Source: JAHJDO01 sp030671985 [NCBI: bacterium] (GTDB lineage: Bacteria; JAHJDO01). Taken from it: a DNA stretch of 12,407 bases. The stretch lies in the NCBI GenBank assembly GCA_030671985.1, contig DAOVHI010000031.1, positions 1 through 12,407 of the forward strand, written 5' to 3'. The translations under genes and the position numbers were made by a program. Positions 1 through 6,201 of the stretch are shown piece after piece; the stretch's first letter is position 1; the number at the start of each line of letters is the position of its first letter. The notes beneath the pieces were generated by a model. It was not told where the DNA came from. It saw only the letters and a program-made list of their open reading frames with translations, and made no database searches.

Positions 1-2
1 TA

Positions 3-125
3 TTGACTGATAAGACTTGGTTAAAGAAAGTAAGTGAATTTGAGGGGGCTTTGTACCCAGGTCTAGAAATTAAGGCTTTCAATAGAGACCAAAAAGTGGA
101 AGCAGAAGCTTGGTTGTCGAGTTAG
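3..125 (+). CDS. C-terminal part of a SpoIIAA/STAS-like (SEC14-like) protein, 5' end outside window
   Basis: An open frame enters from the left edge and ends at TAG 123-125, giving about 40 residues. Seen: a DKTWLKKV segment, then an aromatic/proline turn (ALYPGLEIKAF) and a final EAEAWL helix. This order (Trp-containing helix, short strand with Phe, then ree-A-xx-WL at the C-terminus) is what I know from the SpoIIAA-like family (STAS/SEC14 fold), small cytosolic proteins of unclear function, usually 120-130 residues, so roughly two thirds is missing. It is followed after 23 bases by an attC-type site on the same strand, so it is probably the gene of an integron cassette whose start lies to the left. 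The family call rests on a short tail and is moderate. Confidence 0.55.
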   Translation: MTDKTWLKKVSEFEGALYPGLEIKAFNRDQKVEAEAWLSS

Positions 126-148
126 GTTGGCATTAGTCGCTAAACATA

Positions 149-274
149 GCTAACAAATGGGTTGAGTTGACGCGGGGGACTTTTGGTTCTTTTAAGCTGT
201 GTGGTGGGTTGGAGTTTCGTGGCTTCGTGTATTTTCAGTTATGTCCCCCGCGCAACTCACCCATACCGTTATGC
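149..274 (+). other. Integron attC recombination site (long type), end of the upstream cassette
   Basis: A 126-bp imperfect palindrome. The outer R'' box GCTAAC (149-154) pairs with R' GTTATGC (268-274) with one bulged base. The inner arms 157-180 and 243-264 pair almost perfectly, including ten consecutive pairs between 171-180 and 243-252. The left arm has two extra unpaired bases (a T at 162/163 and A170), matching the extrahelical bases that IntI integrases read. Bases 155-157 and 265-267 form the unpaired spacer, and 181-242 is the variable loop. Length and layout match long attC sites such as Vibrio repeats. Recombination would fall between G268 and T269. A plain terminator is unlikely because there is no T-tract. 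Confidence 0.75.
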
Positions 275-945
275 TACTTAAAAGCAACCAAAAATTTATA
301 ATAAAAATTGGAGAATAAATATGAATCGAATATCGCCAGTAATTTGTATAATACTATCATTAAGCATTGGGGGGTGTGCTACTACTGGTGGTAAAACTTC
401 AGCGGAAAAGCGCCAGTCAGTTCTCGCCATGAAAAATGAAGTGCTGTCAGATCTCTATAAACTAAAGCCAGACGTTAAATCTCAAATTTCCAGTGCCCCA
501 GGTTATGCTGTATTCAGCAACGTTAATATCAATATTATTTTTGCCAGTTTCGGTGGCGGATATGGTGTAGTCAAAAATAATAAGACTGGTAAACACACGT
601 TTATGAAAATGGGTGAGGTTGGCATCGGTTTAGTCCTTGGCGCTAAAGACTTCCGCGCAGTGTTCGTATTCCATAGATCTGATGCCATGAAACGTTTTGT
701 ATCTCATGGCTGGGCTTTTGGTATTCAAGCTGATGCAACAGCTAAGGCTAAAGACAAAGGTGCGGCTGTTGGTGGTGAGTTTGCTCTTAATAATATCACT
801 ATATATCAGCTAACAGAGACTGGTTTAGCTCTTCAGGCAACGATTAAAGGCACAAAATACTGGAAAGATGATTCGTTAAATTAACTTATTAAAGCATAAC
901 AAGTCATTCAACCAGACCACTTATAGCGATTAGGCAATTCAGTCG
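269..945 (+). mobile_element. Integron gene cassette carrying a SYLF-domain lipoprotein gene
   Basis: The segment between the two predicted attC cut points contains one gene, its own ribosome binding site and a terminal attC, which is the standard cassette plan. The key sign is that its first bases TTATGC (269-274) are complementary to GCATAA in the R'' box (894-899) of its own 3' site. This is expected because both derive from one attC when the cassette circularises, and it differs from the R'' of the preceding cassette (GCTAAC). No integrase gene is visible; by cassette orientation it would lie to the left of the window. Confidence 0.65.
321..884 (+). CDS. SYLF (Ysc84-type) lipid-binding domain lipoprotein
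   Basis: 187 residues. Start ATG is supported by GGAG at 310-313, seven bases upstream. Residues 1-19 form a type II signal peptide: basic start, hydrophobic stretch, then a lipobox ending IGGC with Cys19 as the lipidated residue. From about residue 50 to the end the sequence follows the SYLF/Ysc84 pattern: a PGYAVFSNVN strand, a glycine-rich FGGGYGVV turn, GxGLVLGAKDFRAVFVF and a DATAKAKDKG segment, ending in a YWKDD tail. SYLF domains bind membranes or phosphoinositides in eukaryotes; bacterial secreted members have no settled role. It is the only gene between two attC sites, so it probably moves as an integron cassette. Domain call is confident, cellular role unknown. Confidence 0.85.
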   Translation: MNRISPVICIILSLSIGGCATTGGKTSAEKRQSVLAMKNEVLSDLYKLKPDVKSQISSAPGYAVFSNVNINIIFASFGGGYGVVKNNKTGKHTFMKMGEVGIGLVLGAKDFRAVFVFHRSDAMKRFVSHGWAFGIQADATAKAKDKGAAVGGEFALNNITIYQLTETGLALQATIKGTKYWKDDSLN

Positions 946-951
946 TTAGCC
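894..951 (+). other. Short, degenerate attC-like site ending the SYLF cassette
   Basis: A 58-bp site beginning ten bases after the SYLF stop codon. R'' is GCATAAC (894-900) and R' is GTTAGCC (945-951), close to the GTTRRRY consensus. The internal layout resembles the classic aadA-type 59-base element, with TTCA (907-910) following R'' and a matching AATTCAG before R'. The inner L arms pair poorly (CC and a few other pairs), so it may be weak or decayed. Its R'' is the exact partner of the TTATGC at the cassette start, which is the main support. The cut point is between G945 and T946. Confidence 0.5.
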
Positions 952-957
952 CAAAGG

Positions 958-1080
958 TAAATCCTCAGTGAAAGCCGTCTACTGTCTGTCATTCCCGCAG
1001 TGGTAAGCGGGAATCCAGCATTTCAAAACATAGATTCCTGCTAAAAATCCGCAGGAATGACGTGCTTTACTGAGGATCTA
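958..1080. mobile_element. TA-flanked double-hairpin MITE-like element, 123 bp
   Basis: Terminal inverted repeats are nearly perfect: AATCCTCAGTGAAAGC (960-975) against the reverse complement of GCTTTACTGAGGATC (1064-1078). Both ends are bounded by TA (958-959 and 1079-1080), as for TA-targeting IS630/Tc1-mariner elements. Inside are two further hairpins: ATTCCCGC with GCGGGAAT (left half) and ATTCCTGC with GCAGGAAT (right half); the halves are themselves inverted copies of each other at roughly 70 percent. There is no coding capacity. Being non-coding, short and palindromic, it fits a MITE or a dispersed palindromic unit. It starts seven bases after the attC R' box and ends eight bases from a truncated gene. 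Confidence 0.65.
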
Positions 1081-1087
1081 TTGAAAT

Positions 1088-1357
1088 CTAAACTATTACA
1101 TTTCCCATTGTATAAGTATGCCATGCGAAAAGATTTGGCTTTTGAAGAAATATTTTGCCCTTTAAAATAATCTTCCTGTCAAAAATTGCCAAATTTTTCT
1201 CTTGAACAAAACAAGTTTGCAAAGTTTTTATATCCGACATTTTTTCTTCAAGTCTACTAAGCACATCATTCACACTCTGCTCAGCATAACCATTGAGTGA
1301 GAATAGGAACATACATAATGTGATTAGTATTATCGTGATTTTCTTTATATTTATCAT
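1088..1357 (-). pseudogene. LolA-like outer-membrane lipoprotein carrier protein, 3'-truncated
   Basis: 89 codons. Residues 1-25 are a Sec signal peptide (Lys-rich start, long hydrophobic core, cut probably after GYA). The mature part matches the start of the LolA family: an amphipathic helix with LSRLEEKMSDIKTLQ, then the FVQEKN-LAIF strand, an ILKGKIFL strand and KPNLFAWH. Full-length LolA-like carriers are about 200 residues; this one stops shortly after the AWH motif with an unrelated tail (TMGNVIV). The stop lies eight bases from the MITE-like element, so loss of the 3' half by insertion or deletion at the cassette/MITE junction is the likely cause. TATAAT (1371-1366) sits eight bases above the ATG with no Shine-Dalgarno, so expression, if any, would be near-leaderless. 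Probably non-functional. Confidence 0.6.
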
Positions 1358-1475
1358 AATTTATAATTATACTAAGATTCTGTATATTTTACAGGGGAAA
1401 AGATAGTGGGGCTAATACGGAGAATATTCCATTTGCAATAGAAAATTAGTCAGTTGCGGAGGTATGAGTACTAAA

Positions 1476-1493
1476 CTCAATCGTTTTGTTGAG
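1476..1493 (-). terminator. Weak hairpin after the lipoprotein gene
   Basis: Starting two bases after the lipoprotein stop codon, CTCAA and TTGAG (1476-1480 and 1489-1493) form a five-pair stem with an eight-base loop. On the minus strand it is followed by a short TTTAGT run. The stem is short and the T-run poor, so it is at best a weak terminator. Confidence 0.25.
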
Positions 1494-1494
1494 C

Positions 1495-1884
1495 TTATTT
1501 CCTGTAGAGGTTTATTCCTACATTGGTCTCGTCAAGTGACCAAGCACCAGGGGTAAACAAACCGATACAAGGAAACAAAAAGAACAAGGTTCCGACTGCA
1601 TCAAGTGCCCCAGTGGCGTTGAAATGATGCCCAATCGTCCTCTGGTAGGGAACATATCCTTCCTTGTGGCACTGAAGCGCAACATCACGGTTTCTCTTGA
1701 CCCTGACTTGGGCGGGAGAACTGTGACGTTGTCCATTTACAATTAGAATCGCATCTTCCTGGTCACATATAATATTGAGAGTCTGACGATGTCCTCGAAA
1801 CGCAGAGCACCCAGTTGCCCCCACAAGAAGAAATAAGCACATTCCGATACTCGCCACGATCTTTATTGTCTTTTTCGGGTTCAT
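1495..1884 (-). CDS. Small lipoprotein with a PEGA-like segment
   Basis: Start chosen at the ATG at 1884 (129 residues): a GGAG box (1894-1891) lies six bases above it, whereas the ATG at 1890 directly abuts that box and is too close. The N-terminus is a type II signal peptide with the lipobox LVGATGC, so the mature protein begins at that Cys and is membrane anchored. The next 45 residues (LNIIC, ILIVNG, SSPAQVRVKRNRDV, CHKEGYVPYQRTI) follow the PEGA-type beta pattern often found in envelope proteins. A second hydrophobic, Gly/Phe-rich stretch (GALDAVGTLFFLFPCIGLFTPGAW) may touch the membrane. The specific role is unknown. It has its own promoter and appears monocistronic. Confidence 0.65.
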   Translation of the reverse strand: MNPKKTIKIVASIGMCLFLLVGATGCSAFRGHRQTLNIICDQEDAILIVNGQRHSSPAQVRVKRNRDVALQCHKEGYVPYQRTIGHHFNATGALDAVGTLFFLFPCIGLFTPGAWSLDETNVGINLYRK

Positions 1885-1916
1885 TATCATCTCCTTTTTT
1901 ATTTTCGTTACTTTTA

Positions 1917-1945
1917 ACTCTACAACTTCCCAATATTTATGTCAA
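1917..1945 (-). promoter_or_regulatory. Promoter of the PEGA-like lipoprotein gene
   Basis: Minus strand -35 TTGACA (1945-1940) is a perfect consensus, followed by a 17-base spacer and -10 TAGAGT (1922-1917, four of six matches). The start of transcription would fall near 1910, leaving about 25 bases of leader containing the GGAG box. Confidence 0.55.
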
Positions 1946-2084
1946 ATTTTTTGCTAATTTATTTCCTAATATTGTCAGATAAAAAATAAAAGCAGATTGC
2001 TGACAGGAGAACTTGATCTTCTTAAAACCGTCGAAGCTAGAGAAGATTTTAGATTATTCTTTTCCAGTGAGAAGGATTATATGC

Positions 2085-2339
2085 TTACTCTCCATAGTGA
2101 GTTCTGGCTCTATGGATATAAATCGTCTTTTTCTTCTCGTCCACGGAATAAACAATTCTATCGTTATATGAAAGTCTAACGGAGAAAAAGCCTGTAAGAT
2201 CACCGATTAATTTTTTACCTGAATATGGTTCCTCAGCAACTTGTTTTAGCAGAATTTCTTTGAGCTTTTGCTTTAATTTGGGGGATAATTTTGCCGTATC
2301 TTTGAAAGCAGTTTTTGTGAATCGAATTTCATAAGGCAT
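2085..2339 (-). CDS. RelE/ParE-superfamily toxin of a type II toxin-antitoxin pair
   Basis: 84 residues, the usual size for the family. The sequence shows the RelE fold order: MPYEIRFTKTAFKD (first strand and start of helix), a Lys-rich helix (KLSPKLKQKLKEIL), the PYSGKKLIGDLTGFFSVRL segment, then DRIVYSVDEKKKTIYIHRARTHYGE. The Arg of FSVRL and the terminal His/Tyr residues are in the positions where RelE-like ribosome-dependent mRNA endonucleases carry catalytic groups. Its ATG overlaps the antitoxin stop (TAATG, one shared base), so translation is coupled. By family, it would cut mRNA on the ribosome when antitoxin is lost. RelE versus YoeB/Txe subfamily cannot be settled by eye. Confidence 0.85.
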   Translation of the reverse strand: MPYEIRFTKTAFKDTAKLSPKLKQKLKEILLKQVAEEPYSGKKLIGDLTGFFSVRLSYNDRIVYSVDEKKKTIYIHRARTHYGE

Positions 2340-2599
2340 TATTTTGCATTTCCAAAAACTTCATTAAAGGAAACGGTTTCTCCCTCTTTCATTTGTTTTA
2401 CAGATTTAGAAATGCTTTCTCTGAAACCATGAATTGAAAGAAGTTCTAAAGTCTCCTGAAGACTATCAAATTCCTCTTCTGACATTAAAACCACGTCCCC
2501 TTTTTTATAATGAATGTGATATATTTGATGCTTTTTAGTCGCCCCTTTAATCATATCAAAAAACCCATTTCTAGCATCCGTTGCAGTTAAAGTAGTCAT
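2339..2599 (-). CDS. Phd/YefM-family antitoxin
   Basis: 86 residues. It starts at an ATG with AGGA seven bases upstream. The N-terminal half has the Phd/YefM DNA-binding pattern: TLTATDARNGFFDMI, a strand IYHIHYKKGDVVLMSEEEFDSLQETLELL. The C-terminal third (SISKSVKQMKEGETVSFNEVF) is the usual toxin-wrapping tail. It is the first gene of the pair, which suits autoregulation. It has no long overlap except the TAATG junction with the toxin. An operator-like inverted repeat in its promoter supports the assignment. Confidence 0.88.
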   Translation of the reverse strand: MTTLTATDARNGFFDMIKGATKKHQIYHIHYKKGDVVLMSEEEFDSLQETLELLSIHGFRESISKSVKQMKEGETVSFNEVFGNAK

Positions 2600-2618
2600 T
2601 TAATTTTCCTCATAATTA

Positions 2619-2666
2619 ATGTACCATTTTACGTACATATAATACATCGTTTTTCTTGTTTGTCAA
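2619..2666 (-). promoter_or_regulatory. Promoter and YefM-type operator of the toxin-antitoxin pair
   Basis: Minus strand -35 TTGACA (2666-2661), 16-base spacer, -10 TATTAT (2644-2639). An inverted repeat ATGTAC (2619-2624) / GTACAT (2633-2638) with an eight-base spacer begins right at the -10 box. E. coli YefM is known to bind repeats with a TGTACA core; the half-sites here (TGTACC and CGTACA) keep five of six bases, so binding of the antitoxin complex here would block transcription. Confidence 0.65.
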
Positions 2667-2742
2667 TTTGTTTTCTTGAATATAGAAAGCGGATTTATCC
2701 GACCCGAAAAAAATTCGACTGATTATTTCAATAAGACGGAAA

Positions 2743-2868
2743 CTAACTTTGATTCTCTTCGGACTGTGTATTTTTTTTATCTAGTTTGCGTTGTCTTTTT
2801 TCTTCCCGCTTTTTCTTTTTTGCCAAATCTTTCATACGTCTTTCATGTTGATAATTAGTCTTTGCCAT
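2743..2868 (-). CDS. Small highly basic protein of 41 residues, unknown function
   Basis: The ATG at 2868 directly follows the aminotransferase stop (GTA TAA TAA ATG), so it is probably translated by re-initiation; an AAGAG run in the last aminotransferase codons is the only Shine-Dalgarno candidate. The protein begins MAKTNYQHERRMKDLAKKKK and continues REEKRQRKLDKKNTQSEENQS. It is almost half Lys/Arg, has no hydrophobic core and would be one long charged helix. I recognise the general pattern of short MxKxNxQxE(K/R)RxKELAKKKK proteins present in several Gram-negative groups, none with a known role; nucleic-acid or ribosome contact is a reasonable inference from charge only. Lysine-rich coding in A-rich DNA could arise by chance, but the start coupling and family resemblance argue against it. 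Confidence 0.6.
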   Translation of the reverse strand: MAKTNYQHERRMKDLAKKKKREEKRQRKLDKKNTQSEENQS

Positions 2869-2871
2869 TTA

Positions 2872-4113
2872 TTATACTCTTAGCCCTTCAGCGTTTTCTT
2901 TGATTTTCTTAATTGCTCCAACGATATCATCCATATCCTCTTTAGTCCCAAGAAGCATCTCCTGTCTTAGCCATACAGCCTCCCTTTTGGAGATTCGTTC
3001 AGTAACAGGACAGGAAGCCCCTGAGAAATCTATTTCATTTCCATAATACGGACAGGATAAAGGACAAAAGCCCGGACCTTTTCCTTTTTTCTGAAACAAC
3101 GGATTCTCATATAAAGGAAACGGATAACCTGGTCTGCATGGAATTCCTTCTGCTTCAAGAGCCTTTAAAAAGAGCTCTCTTGGAATGCCGCAAAACTTGT
3201 CTTCAAGATATTTGAATATGTAGATGTGATAAGGTCTTTTTGTTACTCTTGAATCTGTTTTTAAGGTTTTGATCCCGTCTATTTGCGAAAGCTTTTCGTC
3301 TAGATATTCTGCATTTTCCCTGCGTTTTTCCTCAAGCCCCTCAAATCGATCTAATTGGACAATCAAGAGAGCTGCCTGAAACTCTGTCATGCGGTAATTC
3401 CCTGCAAGAATATAGTGTTCATACCATCCCTTGCCTTTTCCTCTTCCGCAATTTGTGTATGAGCGAGCAGCTTCTGCAAGTTCAGCGTTATCTGTTAAAA
3501 GTACTCCACCTTCTCCTGCATTTAAATTCTTGCTGGCTTGAAAGCTAAACTCTCCAATATCTCCAATAACGCCAACTCCCTTATCGCGCCACTTGGCGCT
3601 CCATGCCTGCGCAGCGTCTTCTATGACCTTTAAGTTGTATTTCGCCGCGAGTTCCATAATCCTGTCCATATCAGCCGGCTGACCTGCTATATGGACAGGC
3701 ATAATAGCTTTGGTTTTTTTTGTAATTAGTTTCTCTATGCTTTCAGGACTGATACACAAAGTATCTTCGGATATATCAGCAAAAATAGGCATAGCGTTCG
3801 CTTTGAGAACGGAACTTGCTGTTGCTACAAATGTGTAAGCGGGAACAATAACCTCGTCGCCCGCTCCAATCCCGCAAACAATAAGCGCAATTTCCAGGCC
3901 AATTGTTCCGTTACATGTCGTTACAGCGTATTTTGCTCCCTGAAAATCGGCGAATTTTTTCTCAAATTCCGCGATCTTCTCTCCGTACCACCATTTACCG
4001 CTGTCGATAACATCACAAACAGCTTTCTTTTCCTCTTCTCCGAAAACAGGCCATCCGGGAAAAGATTTAGTTCTCGTTGGCAGACCGCCGTTAATCGCAA
4101 GTTTAGTAGAGAT
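2872..4113 (-). CDS. DegT/DnrJ/EryC1/StrS-family PLP aminotransferase
   Basis: Fold-type I sugar/cyclitol aminotransferase. The first ATG (3792) would give only 306 residues and omit the front third, but the same frame is open back to 4116 and encodes family hallmarks: LAINGGLPTRTKSFPGWPVFG, SGKWWYGEKIAEFEKKFADF, NGTIGLEIAL, and GDEVIVPAYTFVATASSVL. There is no ATG, GTG or TTG in that stretch. ATC at 4113 lies nine bases after GGGGG (4127-4123) and would begin MSTKLAINGG, giving 413 residues, the normal length. In that numbering the PLP lysine is Lys195 (in FQASKNLNAGEGG) and the PLP-contacting Asp is Asp166 (VIEDAAQAW). It overlaps the aldolase 3' end by 11 bases. The substrate is probably a keto-sugar or inosose for cell-surface glycan or aminocyclitol; not determinable here. 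Confidence 0.85.
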   Translation of the reverse strand: MSTKLAINGGLPTRTKSFPGWPVFGEEEKKAVCDVIDSGKWWYGEKIAEFEKKFADFQGAKYAVTTCNGTIGLEIALIVCGIGAGDEVIVPAYTFVATASSVLKANAMPIFADISEDTLCISPESIEKLITKKTKAIMPVHIAGQPADMDRIMELAAKYNLKVIEDAAQAWSAKWRDKGVGVIGDIGEFSFQASKNLNAGEGGVLLTDNAELAEAARSYTNCGRGKGKGWYEHYILAGNYRMTEFQAALLIVQLDRFEGLEEKRRENAEYLDEKLSQIDGIKTLKTDSRVTKRPYHIYIFKYLEDKFCGIPRELFLKALEAEGIPCRPGYPFPLYENPLFQKKGKGPGFCPLSCPYYGNEIDFSGASCPVTERISKREAVWLRQEMLLGTKEDMDDIVGAIKKIKENAEGLRV

Positions 4114-5092
4114 TTTTCATATCCCCCAAAGTTTTGTGTTCATAGTCAGAAGCATGTCCTGCCGTTCCAAAATCAATCATCTTGCTCTTCACCCATTTTT
4201 TAATAGCTTCCCTTGCTTCACCAAGATATTTTCTTTGATCAAAAACCTCAGGATGTTCGGAAAAATATTTTCTTATTGCTCCTGTACAGGCAAGCCGCCC
4301 GTCGGTATCTATATTGATTTTTCTGACACCAAGTTTGATAGCTTTTTGAATCATATCTACAGGAACTCCCATAGCTTTCTGTACATTTCCGCCGTATTTA
4401 TTTATTTCTTCTATTAATTCAGCAGGAACGCTTGAAGAACCATGCATAACAAGAGTTGTATCAGGACAATTACTGTGTGTTTTCTCTATAATATCAAATG
4501 CTAAGACCGGTGTTGCTTTGAATTTGTGAGCTCCGTGAGAGGTTCCTATAGCAAGAGCTAATGCGTCAACCTTTGTCTGTCGAATAAATTTTATAGCATC
4601 TTCAGGATCTGTCAGAATAATTTCACTTGCTGCTATTTCATCCTCAATTCCACCAAGAGTTCCAAGCTCACCCTCTACCGTAACTCCAAACCGGTGCGCA
4701 TATTCAGCAGCCTTCTGTGTAATTTCAGCGTTACCTTCAAAGCTTCTTGGCGTTTTTCCGTCTTCTTCCAAAGATCCGCCAATCATTACAGAAGTAAATC
4801 CCAGATCTATAACCTCTTTAACCAGTTCAAGGCTTGCCCCATGATCAAGATGCAGAACAACAGGAATATCCTTGTATGTGTCTGCCGCAACATTAACCAT
4901 TGCAACTAGCAACTTTTTGTCTGTATATTTTAGCGCTGTTTTTGAAACCTGGATTATAACTGGAGATTTAGTTTCATCCGCAGCCCACATTATTGCCTGC
5001 AGCTGCTCCATATTGTTAACGTTATAAGCCCCTACTCCATAATCCCCTTTTTCTGCTTCGTCCAAAACCTGCCTCATCGGTACGAGTGACAT
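4103..5092 (-). CDS. fba: Class II (zinc) fructose-bisphosphate aldolase
   Basis: 329 residues, complete. AAGGAG seven bases before ATG 5092 fixes the start. The TIM-barrel aldolase motifs are intact: GAYNVNNMEQ near the start, LHLDHG with catalytic Asp83 and zinc ligand His84, SVMIGGS, VEGELGTLGG, GTSHGAHKF (His186), VMHGSSSVP (His217) and the phosphate-site INIDTD (260-264). It ends in the usual IDFGTAGHASDY...LGDMKNLY tail. It cleaves fructose-1,6-bisphosphate to DHAP and glyceraldehyde-3-phosphate in glycolysis/gluconeogenesis; class II relatives acting on tagatose-bisphosphate or inositol-derived substrates cannot be excluded. It is the first gene of a three-gene unit with the aminotransferase and the 41-residue protein, which may tie it to sugar-precursor supply. 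Confidence 0.93.
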   Translation of the reverse strand: MSLVPMRQVLDEAEKGDYGVGAYNVNNMEQLQAIMWAADETKSPVIIQVSKTALKYTDKKLLVAMVNVAADTYKDIPVVLHLDHGASLELVKEVIDLGFTSVMIGGSLEEDGKTPRSFEGNAEITQKAAEYAHRFGVTVEGELGTLGGIEDEIAASEIILTDPEDAIKFIRQTKVDALALAIGTSHGAHKFKATPVLAFDIIEKTHSNCPDTTLVMHGSSSVPAELIEEINKYGGNVQKAMGVPVDMIQKAIKLGVRKINIDTDGRLACTGAIRKYFSEHPEVFDQRKYLGEAREAIKKWVKSKMIDFGTAGHASDYEHKTLGDMKNLY

Positions 5093-5143
5093 CTTGCTTC
5101 TCCTTTTAGTGATTAAAGATTATTAGTTTGAATTTGAGTCCGC

Positions 5144-5172
5144 ATTATAATACACAACATAAGAAAATTAAA
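5144..5172 (-). promoter_or_regulatory. Probable promoter of the aldolase-aminotransferase unit
   Basis: In the 92-base gap between hydE and the aldolase the minus strand has a perfect -10 TATAAT (5149-5144). The best -35 at a 17-base spacing is TTTAAT, which is weak. This implies a leader of about 45 bases and separate expression from the hyd operon. Confidence 0.45.
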
Positions 5173-5184
5173 CTGTAAAATTCA

Positions 5185-6201
5185 CTATTTCTCTCTGATT
5201 GATATTAGAGAATGTCCGTGGTCTTGCGCGATTTTTCTGCCGATTTTCTTTACTCTGTTTTCCATACAGTATCTGCATGTTATAGGGTCTTCGCCTATGC
5301 ACGGTTTATCAGGATAGAGCCTGTAATTTTGCTTGTATTTCTGCGGTGTAATATTCGGCATTACAACGTTAGCTCCTGATTGTAATATTATTTCTCTGGC
5401 ATCGGAGCGCAATATATCCATGGCCGTAGTAGCAGGCAGGAGAACTTTCGGACAGAGGATTCTAACCAATGCGATGAATTTTTGCACAATAGAAAAATTC
5501 CCATTTTTACTACCAGAAAGAGGTGTGTCGTCATTTGAGATATAAGGCCCTGCTCCTACCATGTGAAAGTTCCATTTTTTAATGAACAGAATATCGTCCG
5601 CTATGTCCTTTATTGTTTGCCCCGGCAGGCCTATCATACATCCGCTGCCAACCTGATATCCAAGATCAGAGAACCATTGGAGACATTTCAATCTTTCATG
5701 ATAATCATCATCAGGATGCAGTTTCTTGAACAGGTTTTCATTACTTGTTTCAAATCTTAGCAGATACCTGTCTGCGCCTGCATCTTTGAATACCTTATAT
5801 TCATCAAAACTTCGCTCCCCGATACTGAGAGTTACAGCCAGATCAGTATGCGTTTTAATGTCTTCTATTAATTTAGTTAATATCTTCTTGGTAAACCATA
5901 TGTCTTCACCTGACTGGAGAACGATTGTTTTAATACCGTGTTTATCTATCAGAACGGCTGTCCGGAGAATTTCTTCAGGAGACATCCTGTAACGAGGAAT
6001 CTTTTTGTTTGATTTACGAAGACCACAGTAGAGACAATCTTTTCTGCAAAAATTTGAAAATTCGCATATGCCTCTTAGATGAACTTCTTCACCGACATTT
6101 TCTCTTCTTATATAGTCAGCTTGCTTAACGATATCAGAGAAATCGTCTTTCTTTAATATTTCAATTATGTCATGTTTAGAAATATATGTCTCTTTCTCCA
6201 T
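5185..6201 (-). CDS. hydE: [FeFe]-hydrogenase H-cluster radical SAM maturase HydE
   Basis: 338 residues from ATG 6201; an in-frame TTG six bases earlier is possible but weaker. The radical SAM CX3CX2C motif is Cys52, Cys56, Cys59 (CRKDCLYCG). HydE marks follow: SIGERS, CMIGLPGQT, GPYISNDDTPL, LPATTAMDIL and PNITPQKYKQNYRLYPDKPC. The optional second cluster motif CX7CX2C near the C-terminus is present (Cys301, Cys309, Cys312). HydE takes the HydG-made Fe(CO)2(CN)-cysteine complex on towards the 2Fe subcluster of the H-cluster. It overlaps the end of hydG by about 26 bases and is the last gene of the regulator-hydF-hydG-hydE operon. Unlike HydF and HydG here, all expected key residues are retained. 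Confidence 0.93.
   Translation of the reverse strand: MEKETYISKHDIIEILKKDDFSDIVKQADYIRRENVGEEVHLRGICEFSNFCRKDCLYCGLRKSNKKIPRYRMSPEEILRTAVLIDKHGIKTIVLQSGEDIWFTKKILTKLIEDIKTHTDLAVTLSIGERSFDEYKVFKDAGADRYLLRFETSNENLFKKLHPDDDYHERLKCLQWFSDLGYQVGSGCMIGLPGQTIKDIADDILFIKKWNFHMVGAGPYISNDDTPLSGSKNGNFSIVQKFIALVRILCPKVLLPATTAMDILRSDAREIILQSGANVVMPNITPQKYKQNYRLYPDKPCIGEDPITCRYCMENRVKKIGRKIAQDHGHSLISIREK

Noticed and set aside
1411-1500. attC-like words after the PEGA-like lipoprotein gene
   Set aside because: No GTTRRRY box in the right place and no paired arms; only a short hairpin is present.
1997-2179. 60-codon plus-strand open frame
   Set aside because: TTG start and overlaps the RelE-like toxin on the other strand; no recognisable domain.
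2676-2858. 60-codon plus-strand open frame
   Set aside because: Antisense to the 41-residue basic protein; Phe-rich only because the opposite strand is Lys-rich, with no start signals.
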